Assembly (NCBI GenBank): GCA_020725605.1
Contig: DYER01000080.1
Coordinates: forward strand, 1 to 57,506
Direction: 5' to 3'
Origin: Ammonifex sp.
Lineage (GTDB): Bacteria > Bacillota > Desulfotomaculia > Desulfotomaculales > DYER01
Length of the DNA: 57,506 bases
The position numbers and the translations under genes are program-made. The notes below the pieces were generated by a model, which did not search any database, had not been told where the DNA came from, and saw nothing but the letters and a program-made list of their open reading frames with translations. This document shows, one piece after another, positions 47,033 through 56,703 of this stretch (position 1 is the stretch's first letter; every line of letters starts with the position of its first letter).

Positions 47033-48163
47033 TTGCGCTTAAGAAACCTGCTGCTGGCGGCGGCCACTTTTGTCGTGCTTTTGAGCCTGGCGGGGACCCT
47101 GCTGCTGGCCGCCAACTACAAGCACGTCGGCAATCTCGTGCGGGTGCTCCTCCTCATCCGTTCGCAGTACCTTTACGGGGTGGACACGGCCGCGCTGGTG
47201 GACGGGGCCATCAAGGGCATGGTGGAGGCCCTCGGAGACCCCTATTCCCTGTACCTTGACCCCCGTACCTTTGGCCACCTCCGGGAACAGATCGAGGGCT
47301 CCTTCGGCGGGTTGGGTATTCTCGTCGGTGTGCGGGACCGCCGGATGACCGTGGTGCGCTCCTACGAGAACATGCCCGCGCAGAGGGCCGGCATCAGGGC
47401 GGGCGACGTAATCGTGAAAATCGGGGAGCGCAGCACCGAGGACATGGACCTGGAAACGGCCATCGACCTGATGCGCGGTCCGGTGGGTACGGAGGTCACG
47501 CTGACGGTGCTCAGAGAGGGTGTAAGGGAACCCCTGCGGTTTACCATCGTGCGGGAGCGCATTCAGGTGCCGACCGTGGAAAGCCGCCCCATTGACCAGA
47601 CCGGGGTGGTCCACCTGGCCATCAGCCAGTTTACGGCCCAGACCGGCGAGGAATTCCGCAGGATCGTGCAGGAGGTCGCGGCCCGCCGGCCCAGGGGCAT
47701 AATACTGGACCTGCGCGACAACCCCGGCGGGGAGCTGCACGCCGCAGTGGAGGTGGCCGGGTACTTCGTACCTCCGGGACCCGTGGTGCACGTCGAATAC
47801 CGCACGGGAAGGAACGAGACCCTGCGGGCCAGCGGCCGCTACCTGCGCCTGCCCCTGGTGGTGCTGGTCAATCAGGGGACGGCCAGCGCGGCCGAGATCC
47901 TGGCCGCCGCCATAAAGGACCGGGGCACCGGGATTCTGGTGGGCACGAGGACCTACGGTAAGGGTGTGGTCCAGAGCGTTTTCGAACTGGAGAACGGCGC
48001 CGGATTGAAGCTCACCACGGCGCGTTACCTGACGCCCTCCCGTCAGGACATCAACAGGAAAGGCGTGGAACCCGACGTGACGGTCAACCAGGCGGCGGGC
48101 GGCGGGCCCGACCTGCAGCTGGAGAGGGGCCTGGAGATCCTGCGGGCGCGACTGGCGGCCTAG
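47033..48163 (+). CDS. ctpA: S41-family C-terminal processing peptidase
   Basis: PDZ domain; ILDLRDNPGGELHAAVEVAGYF, VVLVNQGTASAAEILAAAIKD, YGKGVVQSVFEL. Confidence 0.93.
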   Translation: MRLRNLLLAAATFVVLLSLAGTLLLAANYKHVGNLVRVLLLIRSQYLYGVDTAALVDGAIKGMVEALGDPYSLYLDPRTFGHLREQIEGSFGGLGILVGVRDRRMTVVRSYENMPAQRAGIRAGDVIVKIGERSTEDMDLETAIDLMRGPVGTEVTLTVLREGVREPLRFTIVRERIQVPTVESRPIDQTGVVHLAISQFTAQTGEEFRRIVQEVAARRPRGIILDLRDNPGGELHAAVEVAGYFVPPGPVVHVEYRTGRNETLRASGRYLRLPLVVLVNQGTASAAEILAAAIKDRGTGILVGTRTYGKGVVQSVFELENGAGLKLTTARYLTPSRQDINRKGVEPDVTVNQAAGGGPDLQLERGLEILRARLAA

Positions 48164-48187
48164 CCCCCGGTCACCCACGGACATCGG

Positions 48188-49435
48188 ATGAGGTGGCGCT
48201 TGGTGTTCCCGTTTCTCGAAGTCCTGCCCGGATTTCTCATAACCTTCGTGCGCGTACTCCTGGAGCCCCTGTTCTGGGTCGTGGTGCTCATCATTGCGTG
48301 GCAGTACCGGCAACTGGCCGTAACCAGGGAACATTTCTTCGGACAGCGGGTCCGAAACATACGTACCGACGTGCTGGTGGCCACCGGTTACGGCCTCCTC
48401 GGAGGATTCTTCGGCAGCCTGGTGATGCTGGTGGTGGGCCTGAACCTTTCGGGCTCGGGTCTGCTTTTCCTCTGGCCGGTGGCGCTGTTGCTGATGCTCT
48501 TCAACCCGCGCTACCTCTGTTTCGCCTACGCCGGAGGCCTGGTGGGCCTCAGCAACCTGCTTTTCGGCTTTCCCCCGGTCAGCGTGCCCCAGTTAATGGC
48601 CCTGGTGGCCATCCTGCACATGGTTGAAAGCCTGCTCATTCTGGGCAGCGGGCATCTGGGCGCCAGTCCCGCCTACATCAGGGCCGAGGACGGTCGGGTG
48701 GTGGGCGGCTTCACCCTGCAGAAATTCTGGCCCATTCCCCTGGTGGCCCTGGTGGTGGCCGGTCCGGCCACCGGTGCCGGCGGCATCCCCATGCCGGAAT
48801 GGTGGCCCCTGTTGCGTCCCGAGACCGAGATATCCAACGTGCTGTATCAGATGGTTCCGGTAGTGGCGGGGCTGGGCTACGGCGACCTGGCCGTGGCGCG
48901 GCGGCCCGAGGAGAAGAGCCGTCTGGCCGCGACCTACCTGGCGGTCTATAGCCTTGCCCTGCTGTCGCTGGCCCTGCTGGCCGGCCGCGTCGGGTCCCTG
49001 GCGCCGGCGGCCGCGCTGTTCGGACCCCTGGGCCACGAACTGGTAATCGCCCTGGGGCGCCGCGCGGAGAGTGAAGCCAGCCCCCTTTTTGTGCCCCCGC
49101 CGCGGGGCGTCATGATTCTGGACGTGCTGCCCGGTTCCGCGGCCTGGCGGGCGGGCTTGCGCGCCGGGGACGTGGTGCTCGAAATTAACGGGGTGGAGGT
49201 AGACGACCGGGTAACCTTCCGTCAGATGGTGGCGGAGGGCGGACCCCTGGAGGTGGCCCTTCTGACGGGTGGGGAGCGCAGTTACCGGCGCGAGTTCGTG
49301 CCCCGGAGGTCGCCGGGTGAACCGCTGGGCGTTATTCTGGTACCGGAGGGAGATGAGGGCTATTACCTGGAACACCGTACCACCGGTCCGCTGGAACGGT
49401 GGATGGCCCGGTGGTGGCGGAGGCTGAGGCGTTGA
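48188..49435 (+). CDS. Polytopic membrane PDZ protein (MinJ-like by domain order and neighbourhood)
   Basis: N-terminal TM helices, C-terminal PDZ (GVMILDVLPGSAAWRAGLRAGDVVLEINGVEV); follows ctpA. Confidence 0.7.
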   Translation: MRWRLVFPFLEVLPGFLITFVRVLLEPLFWVVVLIIAWQYRQLAVTREHFFGQRVRNIRTDVLVATGYGLLGGFFGSLVMLVVGLNLSGSGLLFLWPVALLLMLFNPRYLCFAYAGGLVGLSNLLFGFPPVSVPQLMALVAILHMVESLLILGSGHLGASPAYIRAEDGRVVGGFTLQKFWPIPLVALVVAGPATGAGGIPMPEWWPLLRPETEISNVLYQMVPVVAGLGYGDLAVARRPEEKSRLAATYLAVYSLALLSLALLAGRVGSLAPAAALFGPLGHELVIALGRRAESEASPLFVPPPRGVMILDVLPGSAAWRAGLRAGDVVLEINGVEVDDRVTFRQMVAEGGPLEVALLTGGERSYRREFVPRRSPGEPLGVILVPEGDEGYYLEHRTTGPLERWMARWWRRLRR

Positions 49436-49461
49436 CACGGCTTGCGCCTGACGGGTATAAT
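49432..49461 (+). promoter_or_regulatory. Sigma-A promoter for cooT
   Basis: TTGACA-N18-TATAAT; -35 box overlaps the stop codon of the PDZ gene. Confidence 0.8.
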
Positions 49462-49577
49462 GGCTTGCAGGAGCCACGGAGGCTCGGGGGACCCGGGAAG
49501 GACCTGCGGCCATCTCAAAGTTCACCGTCCGGGCCGCCAGAGGAGGTGCGGCACACGGGGGAGAGGGGGGTTCCGCA

Positions 49578-49769
49578 TTGTGCGAGGCCAACGCTTACCT
49601 GCGTAAGGATGGCAAGGAGGAACTCTTTTTCGAGAATGTCGACAAGGTCTTGCCCCACGAAGACGGCCTGCTCCTCGAGGACATTTTCGGGCGGCGAAAG
49701 ATAGTAAAGGCCCGCATCAAGGAGCTGGCCCTGGTGGACCACCGCATAATACTGGAGAAGATCGATTAA
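49578..49769 (+). CDS. CooT-family nickel-binding protein
   Basis: MCEANAYLRKDGKEELFFENVDKVLPHEDGLLLEDIFGRRKIVKARIKELALVDHRIILE. Confidence 0.82.
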   Translation: MCEANAYLRKDGKEELFFENVDKVLPHEDGLLLEDIFGRRKIVKARIKELALVDHRIILEKID

Positions 49770-49772
49770 ATC

Positions 49773-49812
49773 CGAGGCCACGGAGGCCGAAAGGCACCGT
49801 GGCTCGTTTTTT
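49773..49812 (+). terminator. GNRA-capped intrinsic terminator/attenuator overlapping the called cbiQ start
   Basis: CGAGGCCACGG-AG-GCC-GAAA-GGC-A-CCGTGGCTCG-TTTTTT. Confidence 0.75.
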
Positions 49813-50743
49813 GGGGGGGCGGGTCCCGGTGGCCGAGGAATACTGGCCGCCCTGGCTCCTGGAGGCGTCCGTGCCGGACCTGCGGGTAGCGGAGGGGAGG
49901 CGCAGGCGTGGTTTTGGCTTTCGCACCTGGCGCCTGGTGATCGAACTGGTGGGCCGGGAGCTGGCCGCCGAACGGGGGGCCACCGGGGCCGGTTTTCTCC
50001 AGCGGCTGGAGCCCCGGGTCAAGGTGGCCACCTTCGGCGCGCTGCTCGTCGTGACCACCACGCTTGACCACTGGTTCGGAATGGCCGTGGTTGCGACCTT
50101 TAGCCTGGGGATCGCGGTTGCCTCGGGCCTTCCGCTTACCGTAGTAGTGCGCCGGGTGGTGCTACTGGCCCCTCTGGCTGCCGTGATGGCCGCCCCGCTG
50201 ATTTTTCACTTTGCCACACCGGGACGGCCCCTGGTCTCGGCCACCCTGTGGCCGGGCGGTGCGGTGGCCGTGGCGGTGACGGCGGAGGGGATCGCCAGGG
50301 CCGGCCTGCTGGTGGGCCGCGCGGCGATCTGCCTGAGCCTGGCCGTAATCCTGACCCTCACTACCAGGTGGGCCACCCTGTTGCGCGCCCTGCGCGCCCT
50401 TTTCGTACCCCGCCTGCTGGTGGCGGTGCTGGAGATGTGTTATCGCTACCTTTTTCTTTTCGTTCGCCTGGTAGAGGAAATGGCCCTGGCCTGGGAAAGC
50501 CGCACCGTGGGCCGGGTAACGTCCCGGGTGGGCCGGCGCCTCGCGGCGGGGTTGCTGGCCGCCCTTCTGCAGCGGGCGGTAGTGCTGAGCGAGGAGGTCT
50601 ATCAGGCCATGGTGGCCAGGGGCTACGACGGGGAGCCCCGGAGTGCGGAAGGGCGGCCCATCGGACCGCGCGACGGGTGGTGGATCGCGGCGGTCACAAT
50701 CCTCATCCTGGCCTTAAAGGGAGGGGAGTGGTTCCTTGGCTAA
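49799..50743 (+). CDS. Energy-coupling factor transmembrane protein CbiQ-type
   Basis: FLQRLEPRVKVATFGALLVVTTT; VARGYDGEPR; followed by CbiO; true start may be GTG at about 49829. Confidence 0.85.
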   Translation: MARFLGGRVPVAEEYWPPWLLEASVPDLRVAEGRRRRGFGFRTWRLVIELVGRELAAERGATGAGFLQRLEPRVKVATFGALLVVTTTLDHWFGMAVVATFSLGIAVASGLPLTVVVRRVVLLAPLAAVMAAPLIFHFATPGRPLVSATLWPGGAVAVAVTAEGIARAGLLVGRAAICLSLAVILTLTTRWATLLRALRALFVPRLLVAVLEMCYRYLFLFVRLVEEMALAWESRTVGRVTSRVGRRLAAGLLAALLQRAVVLSEEVYQAMVARGYDGEPRSAEGRPIGPRDGWWIAAVTILILALKGGEWFLG

Positions 50744-51554
50744 GGCGGCCCCGGTATTCGAACTGGACCGGGTGAGCTTCTCCTACGAGGGCGGCTACCC
50801 GGCCCTCCGGGACGTCACCATGCAGGTGGCGGCGGGCGAAAGCCTGGTCCTGCTGGGGGCCAACGGTTCGGGCAAATCGACCCTCCTGAAGATCCTGGGC
50901 GGGCTCCTTTTCGCCCAGAGGGGTCTGGTGCGGGCCTTCGGGGTGCACCTCACGCCGACCACCCTGGCCCGGGAGGATTTCCGGCGCCGGTTCCGCCGCG
51001 CGGTGGGGTTAATGTTTCAAAATTCCGAGAGCCAGCTCTTTACCACCAGCGTTTGGGACGAGGTGGCCTTCGGTCCGGTCCAGCTGGGGCTGCCCGAGGA
51101 AGCGGTTGCGGCCCGGGTGGCGGATTGCCTTCGGCTGGTGGGGCTGGCCGGTCTGGAAAACAGGTCGCCCCACCGCCTGAGCGGTGGGGAAAAGAAAAAG
51201 CTGGCCCTCGCCGCCGTACTGGCCGTCAATCCGGCGGTCCTTTTGCTCGACGAGCCCACCGGTGGGCTGGACCCGCGCTCCCAGCGTTTTGTGGTGGAGC
51301 TTTTGCGGCGGCTCCGCCGTTCCGGGCGCACCATCGTGACCGCCACACACCACCTGGACATCGTACCGGAAATCGCGGACCGCGTGCTGGTTTTCGGCGA
51401 GGACCATCGCCTGCTGGCGGGCGGGACGCCGCGGGAGGTCCTGCAGGACCGCGACCTGCTCCTGGCGGTCAACCTGGTCAGTGAGCACTACCACGTGCAC
51501 GCCCACGAGGGGCACGACCACGGACACTACCACTGCCACCGGCACGGCCACTGA
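50736..51554 (+). CDS. ECF transporter ATPase CbiO-type with His-rich C-terminal tail
   Basis: LLGANGSGKSTLLKILGGLL, LSGGEKKKLALAAVLAVNPAVLLLDEPTGGLDPR, tail EHYHVHAHEGHDHGHYHCHRHGH. Confidence 0.92.
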   Translation: MAKAAPVFELDRVSFSYEGGYPALRDVTMQVAAGESLVLLGANGSGKSTLLKILGGLLFAQRGLVRAFGVHLTPTTLAREDFRRRFRRAVGLMFQNSESQLFTTSVWDEVAFGPVQLGLPEEAVAARVADCLRLVGLAGLENRSPHRLSGGEKKKLALAAVLAVNPAVLLLDEPTGGLDPRSQRFVVELLRRLRRSGRTIVTATHHLDIVPEIADRVLVFGEDHRLLAGGTPREVLQDRDLLLAVNLVSEHYHVHAHEGHDHGHYHCHRHGH

Positions 51555-51576
51555 TGCCGAAGGTTGCCACCGTTAG

Positions 51577-52707
51577 TTACCCCCGATGTTTGCCGGCCTT
51601 ACCGGAGACGGTGTGGCGGCGCTCCTTGCCCCAGGAACAAATGAATAGCGCCACCGGAACCAAAAGGGCCAGAGGTAGCACGAAAAACAGGTCGAGGAAA
51701 TCGTTCCACGCTATGGTTTCAAATACGTTAGCAGGGACCGTGGCCGTAGCCAGTGCCACAGCGGTCATTGGGAGTATCAGGACCCGGTAATCCTTCAGGT
51801 GGAACCACTGGGCGAGTCCGACGACGGCGGGATAGGAGAAGACCAGGATCTGCAGATAGCTGGACGTAATCCACAAGGCCATGAAAACGGATTCTATTCT
51901 TTCGAAGAACCATGCGATCGAGATCATGGTCGTCATCGAAAGCACGGGGAACTGTAACCTCGCCACCGTATCCGGCCCGAAAACCGCGATTTCACCGGCC
52001 ACCAGACCGCCCAGCAGAACACCGGCCGGCGGAAGGGTATACAGGAGCTTTCTGGGCAATTGTCTCCGGGCGGATTCCCTAACGCACGGTAGCCATAAAC
52101 CCATTACGAGTACGGACTCCAGGGCAAAGGCGAGCTGGCGGGGAATTCCTTTGAGAACGGGCAACATCCCGTACTCCAGGGCCGGTAACAGATTACGAGC
52201 TTTCATCTCCGGCGCGACCAGGATACACACCAGGGCAATCATAATCAGTAACGCCGGAACCAGCACCTCTGTAATCCTGGCAAATACCTCGAAGCCTTGC
52301 TTCATGGTGTACGCTACGGTGAGGGCGAGCAGACCCATAACTACCATAAGCGGCGTCCGGGGCAGAAAGGCCGTGGCGATTAGCTCCGCGGTTTCCCGAT
52401 ATATGACGGCAGAAAAAACCCAAAACGCCAGGAAATAAACAAAGGCGGCGGTCCTGCCAACGAGGGGACCCAAGGCCGCCGGCAGGTATTGGACGATGGT
52501 TTGCCCCGGAAAGCGCAGGCCAAGCTTTACCTGCGACAGCCCCACGGGCGCGGCCATCAGATAGGCCAGAAGCACCGGGATCCAGCCGTCCCGACCGGCG
52601 CTGTTAACCGCCGGAACCGACATGACGACGAAAATGTTGCCCAGGGCCGCCGCCCAGAGAAGCATGAATGCCTGGTGGCCCGAGATTTTCTCCTGGTCCG
52701 GGAACAT
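51577..52707 (-). CDS. GerAB/GerKB-type spore germination permease
   Basis: ISGHQAFMLLWAAALGNIFVVMSVP...GRDGWIPVLLAYLMAAP; 10-TM APC-like; FFERIESVFMALWITS. Confidence 0.88.
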   Translation of the reverse strand: MFPDQEKISGHQAFMLLWAAALGNIFVVMSVPAVNSAGRDGWIPVLLAYLMAAPVGLSQVKLGLRFPGQTIVQYLPAALGPLVGRTAAFVYFLAFWVFSAVIYRETAELIATAFLPRTPLMVVMGLLALTVAYTMKQGFEVFARITEVLVPALLIMIALVCILVAPEMKARNLLPALEYGMLPVLKGIPRQLAFALESVLVMGLWLPCVRESARRQLPRKLLYTLPPAGVLLGGLVAGEIAVFGPDTVARLQFPVLSMTTMISIAWFFERIESVFMALWITSSYLQILVFSYPAVVGLAQWFHLKDYRVLILPMTAVALATATVPANVFETIAWNDFLDLFFVLPLALLVPVALFICSWGKERRHTVSGKAGKHRG

Positions 52708-52726
52708 CGGGTCTCCTTTCCGGCAC

Positions 52727-52756
52727 TAATATGGGCACCGGGGGTATTGGTTATTC
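52727..52756 (-). promoter_or_regulatory. SigmaG-like promoter of the germination permease
   Basis: Minus strand GAATA-N18-CATATTA, 20 nt upstream of ATG. Confidence 0.55.
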
Positions 52757-52866
52757 TTGGGGCGGCCGGCGTGCGGGTACCGGGACGGGCTCCTTGTGCC
52801 CTCTTTGCGGTGGTTTCCCACGGGGCACGGAGGAGTGGCGGTGGTCGGTGGCGAAAAGTAAAGGGG

Positions 52867-53175
52867 TTAGTCGCATTCCCTTGAGGGCGTGGCGTGCAGC
52901 GGTTCACACGACCCCACTTCGTACTCGGTCATAGGGAGACCGTGTTCCACGGTTTCGTTCGTGACCGGCGGCCGAAGTTGTTCGTCAACCCAGGCGGTGA
53001 CACCTTTACGACGGGCCTCCCCCAGAAGGGCGACAAAGCGGCGCTCGCTCGCGTTCAGGTGGAAAATGGCATAGTCCAGGAACTCGGGGTCCACGAAGTC
53101 CAGCATTTGCACGGCGTCCTGCCAGGCCTGCCGGGCCCGGTGGATGTCCGACACGAGGTCCGCGGTTGACGGCAC
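52867..53175 (-). CDS. YaaL/DUF2508-family protein
   Basis: VSDIHRARQAWQDAVQMLDFVDPEFLDYAIFHLNASERRFVALLGEAR; GTG start with GGGAGG RBS. Confidence 0.72.
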   Translation of the reverse strand: MPSTADLVSDIHRARQAWQDAVQMLDFVDPEFLDYAIFHLNASERRFVALLGEARRKGVTAWVDEQLRPPVTNETVEHGLPMTEYEVGSCEPLHATPSRECD

Positions 53176-53327
53176 GGGGTACACCTCCCGTCCTAAATAT
53201 ATGCACTGCCAGCACCGTACTGTACCGGGCCGACCAACGGCCCTTAAGAGTCTTGAGACCTGATGGTGTGGCGCCCCGCTGCGGCACACCGGCGCTGGTC
53301 CCCGGGACACCTGTAAAGGGGACGGTT

Positions 53328-54818
53328 ATGGGTGGCTTACGGGTACAGGTAATCATCGTTGTGGCCCTGCTCCTGGTGGTACCTTTGCTGGTGATGCTCT
53401 ACGACCTGCGGGCGGCCTCCCGGAGTGACGACGTACTGGTACGGGACCTGGAGGCACGTCTCACGCAGGTGGCCACCGGGCTCGCCGCGGAAATCGAGGC
53501 CCGCTGGGATGGCGAGCCGGAGGACCTGCCCGGGGTTTTCCGCGACGTGGCCGCTCCGCTCGCCGCGGGTAATCCGGGTACGAGGCTGGGCCTCTACGTG
53601 GTGGACACCGGCCAGCTGTTCGTGGAAGGGTTCCTCCACGAATACCGCGAGCTGACCCCGGAGGAGCAGGAGGTGCGGGAGCGCCGCATCCTGACGGAAG
53701 CCGCGGCCGGCATCGCGAGCGTGCTGGCAGGCGGCCAACCCCTGACCAGGGTGGGGCAGACCTGGGACGATCACTTTCTCGAGGCCCTGGTTCCGGTGCG
53801 CGCCGGCACCCGCACGGTGGCGGTGGCCTGGGCCGAGCAGCGCCTTCATCCCGTATTCGCCGAGAGGGCGCGTACGAGACTCGTGCTGCGCTACGCGGCC
53901 CTGGGAACCCTGACCGTCGGCCTGCTTTTCACCATGTGGGCGGTCCTGAACTTCGCCGGGCAGGTGCGCCGCATCAAGGAGGGCCTCGGTGCGCTGGAGC
54001 GGGACCTGCAACACACCCTGCCGGAAATGCCCGGGGAAATGGGCCAGATCGCCGCCGCCATCAACAAGATGGCGGCCGGCCTGGCGGAAAAGGAACGGCA
54101 GATCGAGCAGTTCCGGCGTTCCGAGAATCTGGTGGCCTTGGGCCGGCTGGTAACGGAAATCGCCCACGAGTTGAGGAACCCGGTGAGCATCATCCAGGCC
54201 GTGGTCCAGGTTATGGGCTCGGAACTGGGGCATATGGCCGGGGTCGGCCAGTACGTCCAGAAGGTGGAAGACCAGGTGGCGAGACATCAAAAGATGGTCG
54301 AGGAGTTGCTGGAATTCGGGCGTCCGGGAGGAAGCGGGGTCGACCTCCTGGACCTGAACGACCTGGTCCGGGCCACGGTGGCCTCGGTGGAGCCCCTGCT
54401 GACACGGCGCGGTCTGGGCCACAGTTTCCTGCCGGCCGCGGAGCCCCTGCCGGTGGAAGGCAACGGTGCCAAACTGCAGCAGGTCCTGGTTAACCTGATC
54501 ATGAACGCCGTGCAGGCCATGGGGGCCGGGGGCACCCTGACCCTCCGGTGCTTCCGGCTGGGGGACCGGGCCTGCGTGGCGGTCGAGGATACGGGGGAGG
54601 GTATCGCCCCCGAGGAAATGGCCCGCCTCTTCGTCCCGTTCCAAACCCGCAAACCCGCGGGGGGCGGCCTGGGGCTGGCCATCAGCGAGCAGATCGTCAA
54701 GATTCACGGAGGAACCATCGACGTTGCCAGCGAATACGGTCGGGGCACCACCGTGCGGGTGTGCCTGCCACTGAGCCGGCGGGAGGTGAGGCGGGATGTG
54801 GATCCTGGTGATCGATGA
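53328..54818 (+). CDS. Membrane sensor histidine kinase
   Basis: HAMP-like region, LVTEIAHELRNPVSIIQ H-box, NLIMNAVQAM, GLGLAISEQIVKIHGG. Confidence 0.93.
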   Translation: MGGLRVQVIIVVALLLVVPLLVMLYDLRAASRSDDVLVRDLEARLTQVATGLAAEIEARWDGEPEDLPGVFRDVAAPLAAGNPGTRLGLYVVDTGQLFVEGFLHEYRELTPEEQEVRERRILTEAAAGIASVLAGGQPLTRVGQTWDDHFLEALVPVRAGTRTVAVAWAEQRLHPVFAERARTRLVLRYAALGTLTVGLLFTMWAVLNFAGQVRRIKEGLGALERDLQHTLPEMPGEMGQIAAAINKMAAGLAEKERQIEQFRRSENLVALGRLVTEIAHELRNPVSIIQAVVQVMGSELGHMAGVGQYVQKVEDQVARHQKMVEELLEFGRPGGSGVDLLDLNDLVRATVASVEPLLTRRGLGHSFLPAAEPLPVEGNGAKLQQVLVNLIMNAVQAMGAGGTLTLRCFRLGDRACVAVEDTGEGIAPEEMARLFVPFQTRKPAGGGLGLAISEQIVKIHGGTIDVASEYGRGTTVRVCLPLSRREVRRDVDPGDR

Positions 54819-55152
54819 CGAGGAAGATATGTGCTGGGCCCTGGCCAGGGCCCTTTCCCAGGAAGGGTACGAGGTCCGCACCGCCACGGGCGGTCCCGAG
54901 GGGCTGGCCCTCTTCCGGGCCGAAGGGGCGGACCTGGTGCTGCTGGACGTCAGGATGCCCGGCATGAGCGGTCTGGAGGTGCTGGAACGGTTGCGGGCAA
55001 CGGACCCCGAGGTCCCGGTGCTGGTCATGACGGGCTACGGTACCATGGAGACCGCCCTTCAGGCCCTAAAGCGGGGGGCCACGGGCTACGTGACCAAACC
55101 CTTCAACATAGCCGAGATCAAGGAAACCGTAAGAAAAGTCTTGAGCCGGTGA
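54796..55152 (+). CDS. Receiver-only response regulator
   Basis: ILVIDDEEDMCWALARAL, LVLLDVRMPGMSG, MTGYGT, KPF; no output domain. Confidence 0.92.
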   Translation: MWILVIDDEEDMCWALARALSQEGYEVRTATGGPEGLALFRAEGADLVLLDVRMPGMSGLEVLERLRATDPEVPVLVMTGYGTMETALQALKRGATGYVTKPFNIAEIKETVRKVLSR

Positions 55153-55179
55153 ACGACGGCCGGGCGGGAGGTCTGTCTT

Positions 55180-55536
55180 ATGGCGACGGAGGAGCAGGTA
55201 TTTCTGGAAAAGGTGCGGCTACAGGCGCGCCTCAACCGGGAGCGGTACGGCGGCGAAGAGCACGATTTACACCTGCAGATGCAGGACTGGACCCTGATCG
55301 CGGGCACCCACATGGGCCACCTCATGGAGGCCGTACGCCGGGGCGACCACGACGCCGTAGAAAGGGAGATCCTGCACGTGGCGGCACCGCTCCTGGAGCT
55401 TTACCGGCGTCTGGAGCGGGAGCGGAAGGGGGATACCGGGGCCGGGGGTGCCGGCCAGGGTAGTTTGCGCGAGCAGGACCTGGGTGAGCAGCTGTACTAC
55501 GTACCGCCGGAACGGCAGTGGGAGGGTACGCGTTAG
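55180..55536 (+). CDS. Hypothetical helical protein following the receiver gene
   Basis: ATG with upstream GGGAGG; 118 aa, no recognised domain. Confidence 0.6.
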   Translation: MATEEQVFLEKVRLQARLNRERYGGEEHDLHLQMQDWTLIAGTHMGHLMEAVRRGDHDAVEREILHVAAPLLELYRRLERERKGDTGAGGAGQGSLREQDLGEQLYYVPPERQWEGTR

Positions 55537-56609
55537 GGCCGCACCGGGTTTTCCAGCGGCCGGCCCAGTAGAAAGTTCCTGACGTCGCGGATTACGGTTT
55601 GTGCCGCGCGCCGGGGGGCGGCGTCGGTCTTGCCGCCCAGGTGGGGAGTAATAAGGACGTTGGGCAGGGTCAGCAGCGAGTTGTCCGGCGCGGGCGGCTC
55701 GGCGGCCAGCACGTCGAGGGCCGCCGCCCTTATTTTTTGGGCCCGCAGGGCTTCGGCCAGGGCGCCTTCGTCTACCAGCTCACCGCGGGCGGTATTTATC
55801 AGGCAGGCCGCGGGCTTCATGAGGGCCAGTTCGCGGGCCCCGATCAATCCCCTGGTTTCGGGGGTGAGCGGGGCGTGGAGGCTGACGAAGTCCGAGAGGC
55901 GCAGGAGTTCTTCCAGGCCCACGGGTTCGGCCCCCGCGTCCCGAACGACCTGTCCGGAAACGTAAGGGTCGTAAACCAGCACCCCCATGCCGAAGGCGCG
56001 CGCCCGCACGGCAACGCGCCGGCCTACCTGGCCGAACCCCACCAGGCCCAGGATACGCCCGTGGAGTTCCACGCCCTCCAGGGCCGAGCGTACGGCGTAG
56101 CGCCAGGCTCCCGGCCCCAGTTCGCGTACCCGCGCGCAGGCGGGCACGAGGTGGCGGGCCAGGGCCAGGATGAGGGCCATGGTGAAGTCGGCCGTGGACT
56201 CGGCGGCCCGGCCGGGGGCGCACACCACCGGAATACCACGGGCCGCCGCGGCCCGGAGGTCCACGTTCACCGGGTTGCCCCGGGCACAGGCCACGAGCTT
56301 CAGGCCGGGTGCGGCGTCCATCACCGCGGACGACACCGGTGCCTTGTGCACCACCAGGACGTCGGCCGGGGCCACCCGGCGGGCGAGTTCTTCGGGCGCG
56401 CCGTAAAACTCCCGGATGCCGCCCGCAGGGGAGGCGCTGGTGATGGCGGCATCGGGCCGGCTCGGGAGTTCCACCACCGCCACCGTGGCGGGGAGTCCCT
56501 CCAGGGCCGGGGGCAGTTCCGTCCTCAGTACTCCCGCGGTCGTGGACTGGTCGTCTATGAGGAGGACGTGCAACGAATTCTCCCCCTTTTCCGGCATAGG
56601 AATTCGCAA
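55533..56609 (-). CDS. D-isomer-specific 2-hydroxyacid dehydrogenase
   Basis: [75 protein letters not shown]. Confidence 0.92.
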   Translation of the reverse strand: MRIPMPEKGENSLHVLLIDDQSTTAGVLRTELPPALEGLPATVAVVELPSRPDAAITSASPAGGIREFYGAPEELARRVAPADVLVVHKAPVSSAVMDAAPGLKLVACARGNPVNVDLRAAAARGIPVVCAPGRAAESTADFTMALILALARHLVPACARVRELGPGAWRYAVRSALEGVELHGRILGLVGFGQVGRRVAVRARAFGMGVLVYDPYVSGQVVRDAGAEPVGLEELLRLSDFVSLHAPLTPETRGLIGARELALMKPAACLINTARGELVDEGALAEALRAQKIRAAALDVLAAEPPAPDNSLLTLPNVLITPHLGGKTDAAPRRAAQTVIRDVRNFLLGRPLENPVRP

Positions 56610-56679
56610 AGGCTGGGCGGAAGTCCTGCTCCTGGTTTCACCCCGTGTCCCGGACCGGGCGCATCCGTCGCCCCTGTGT

Positions 56680-56685
56680 TATAAT
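56680..56685 (+). promoter_or_regulatory. -10 element of uvrB
   Basis: TATAAT 18 nt upstream of ATG; no convincing -35. Confidence 0.45.
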
Positions 56686-56703
56686 AGTTTAGGGGGTGGG
56701 GCC

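Noticed and set aside
49462-49577. cooT leader as a NiCo or cobalamin riboswitch
   Set aside because: Could not identify the conserved NiCo junction motifs or a B12 box; reported only as a leader with possible long-range pairing.
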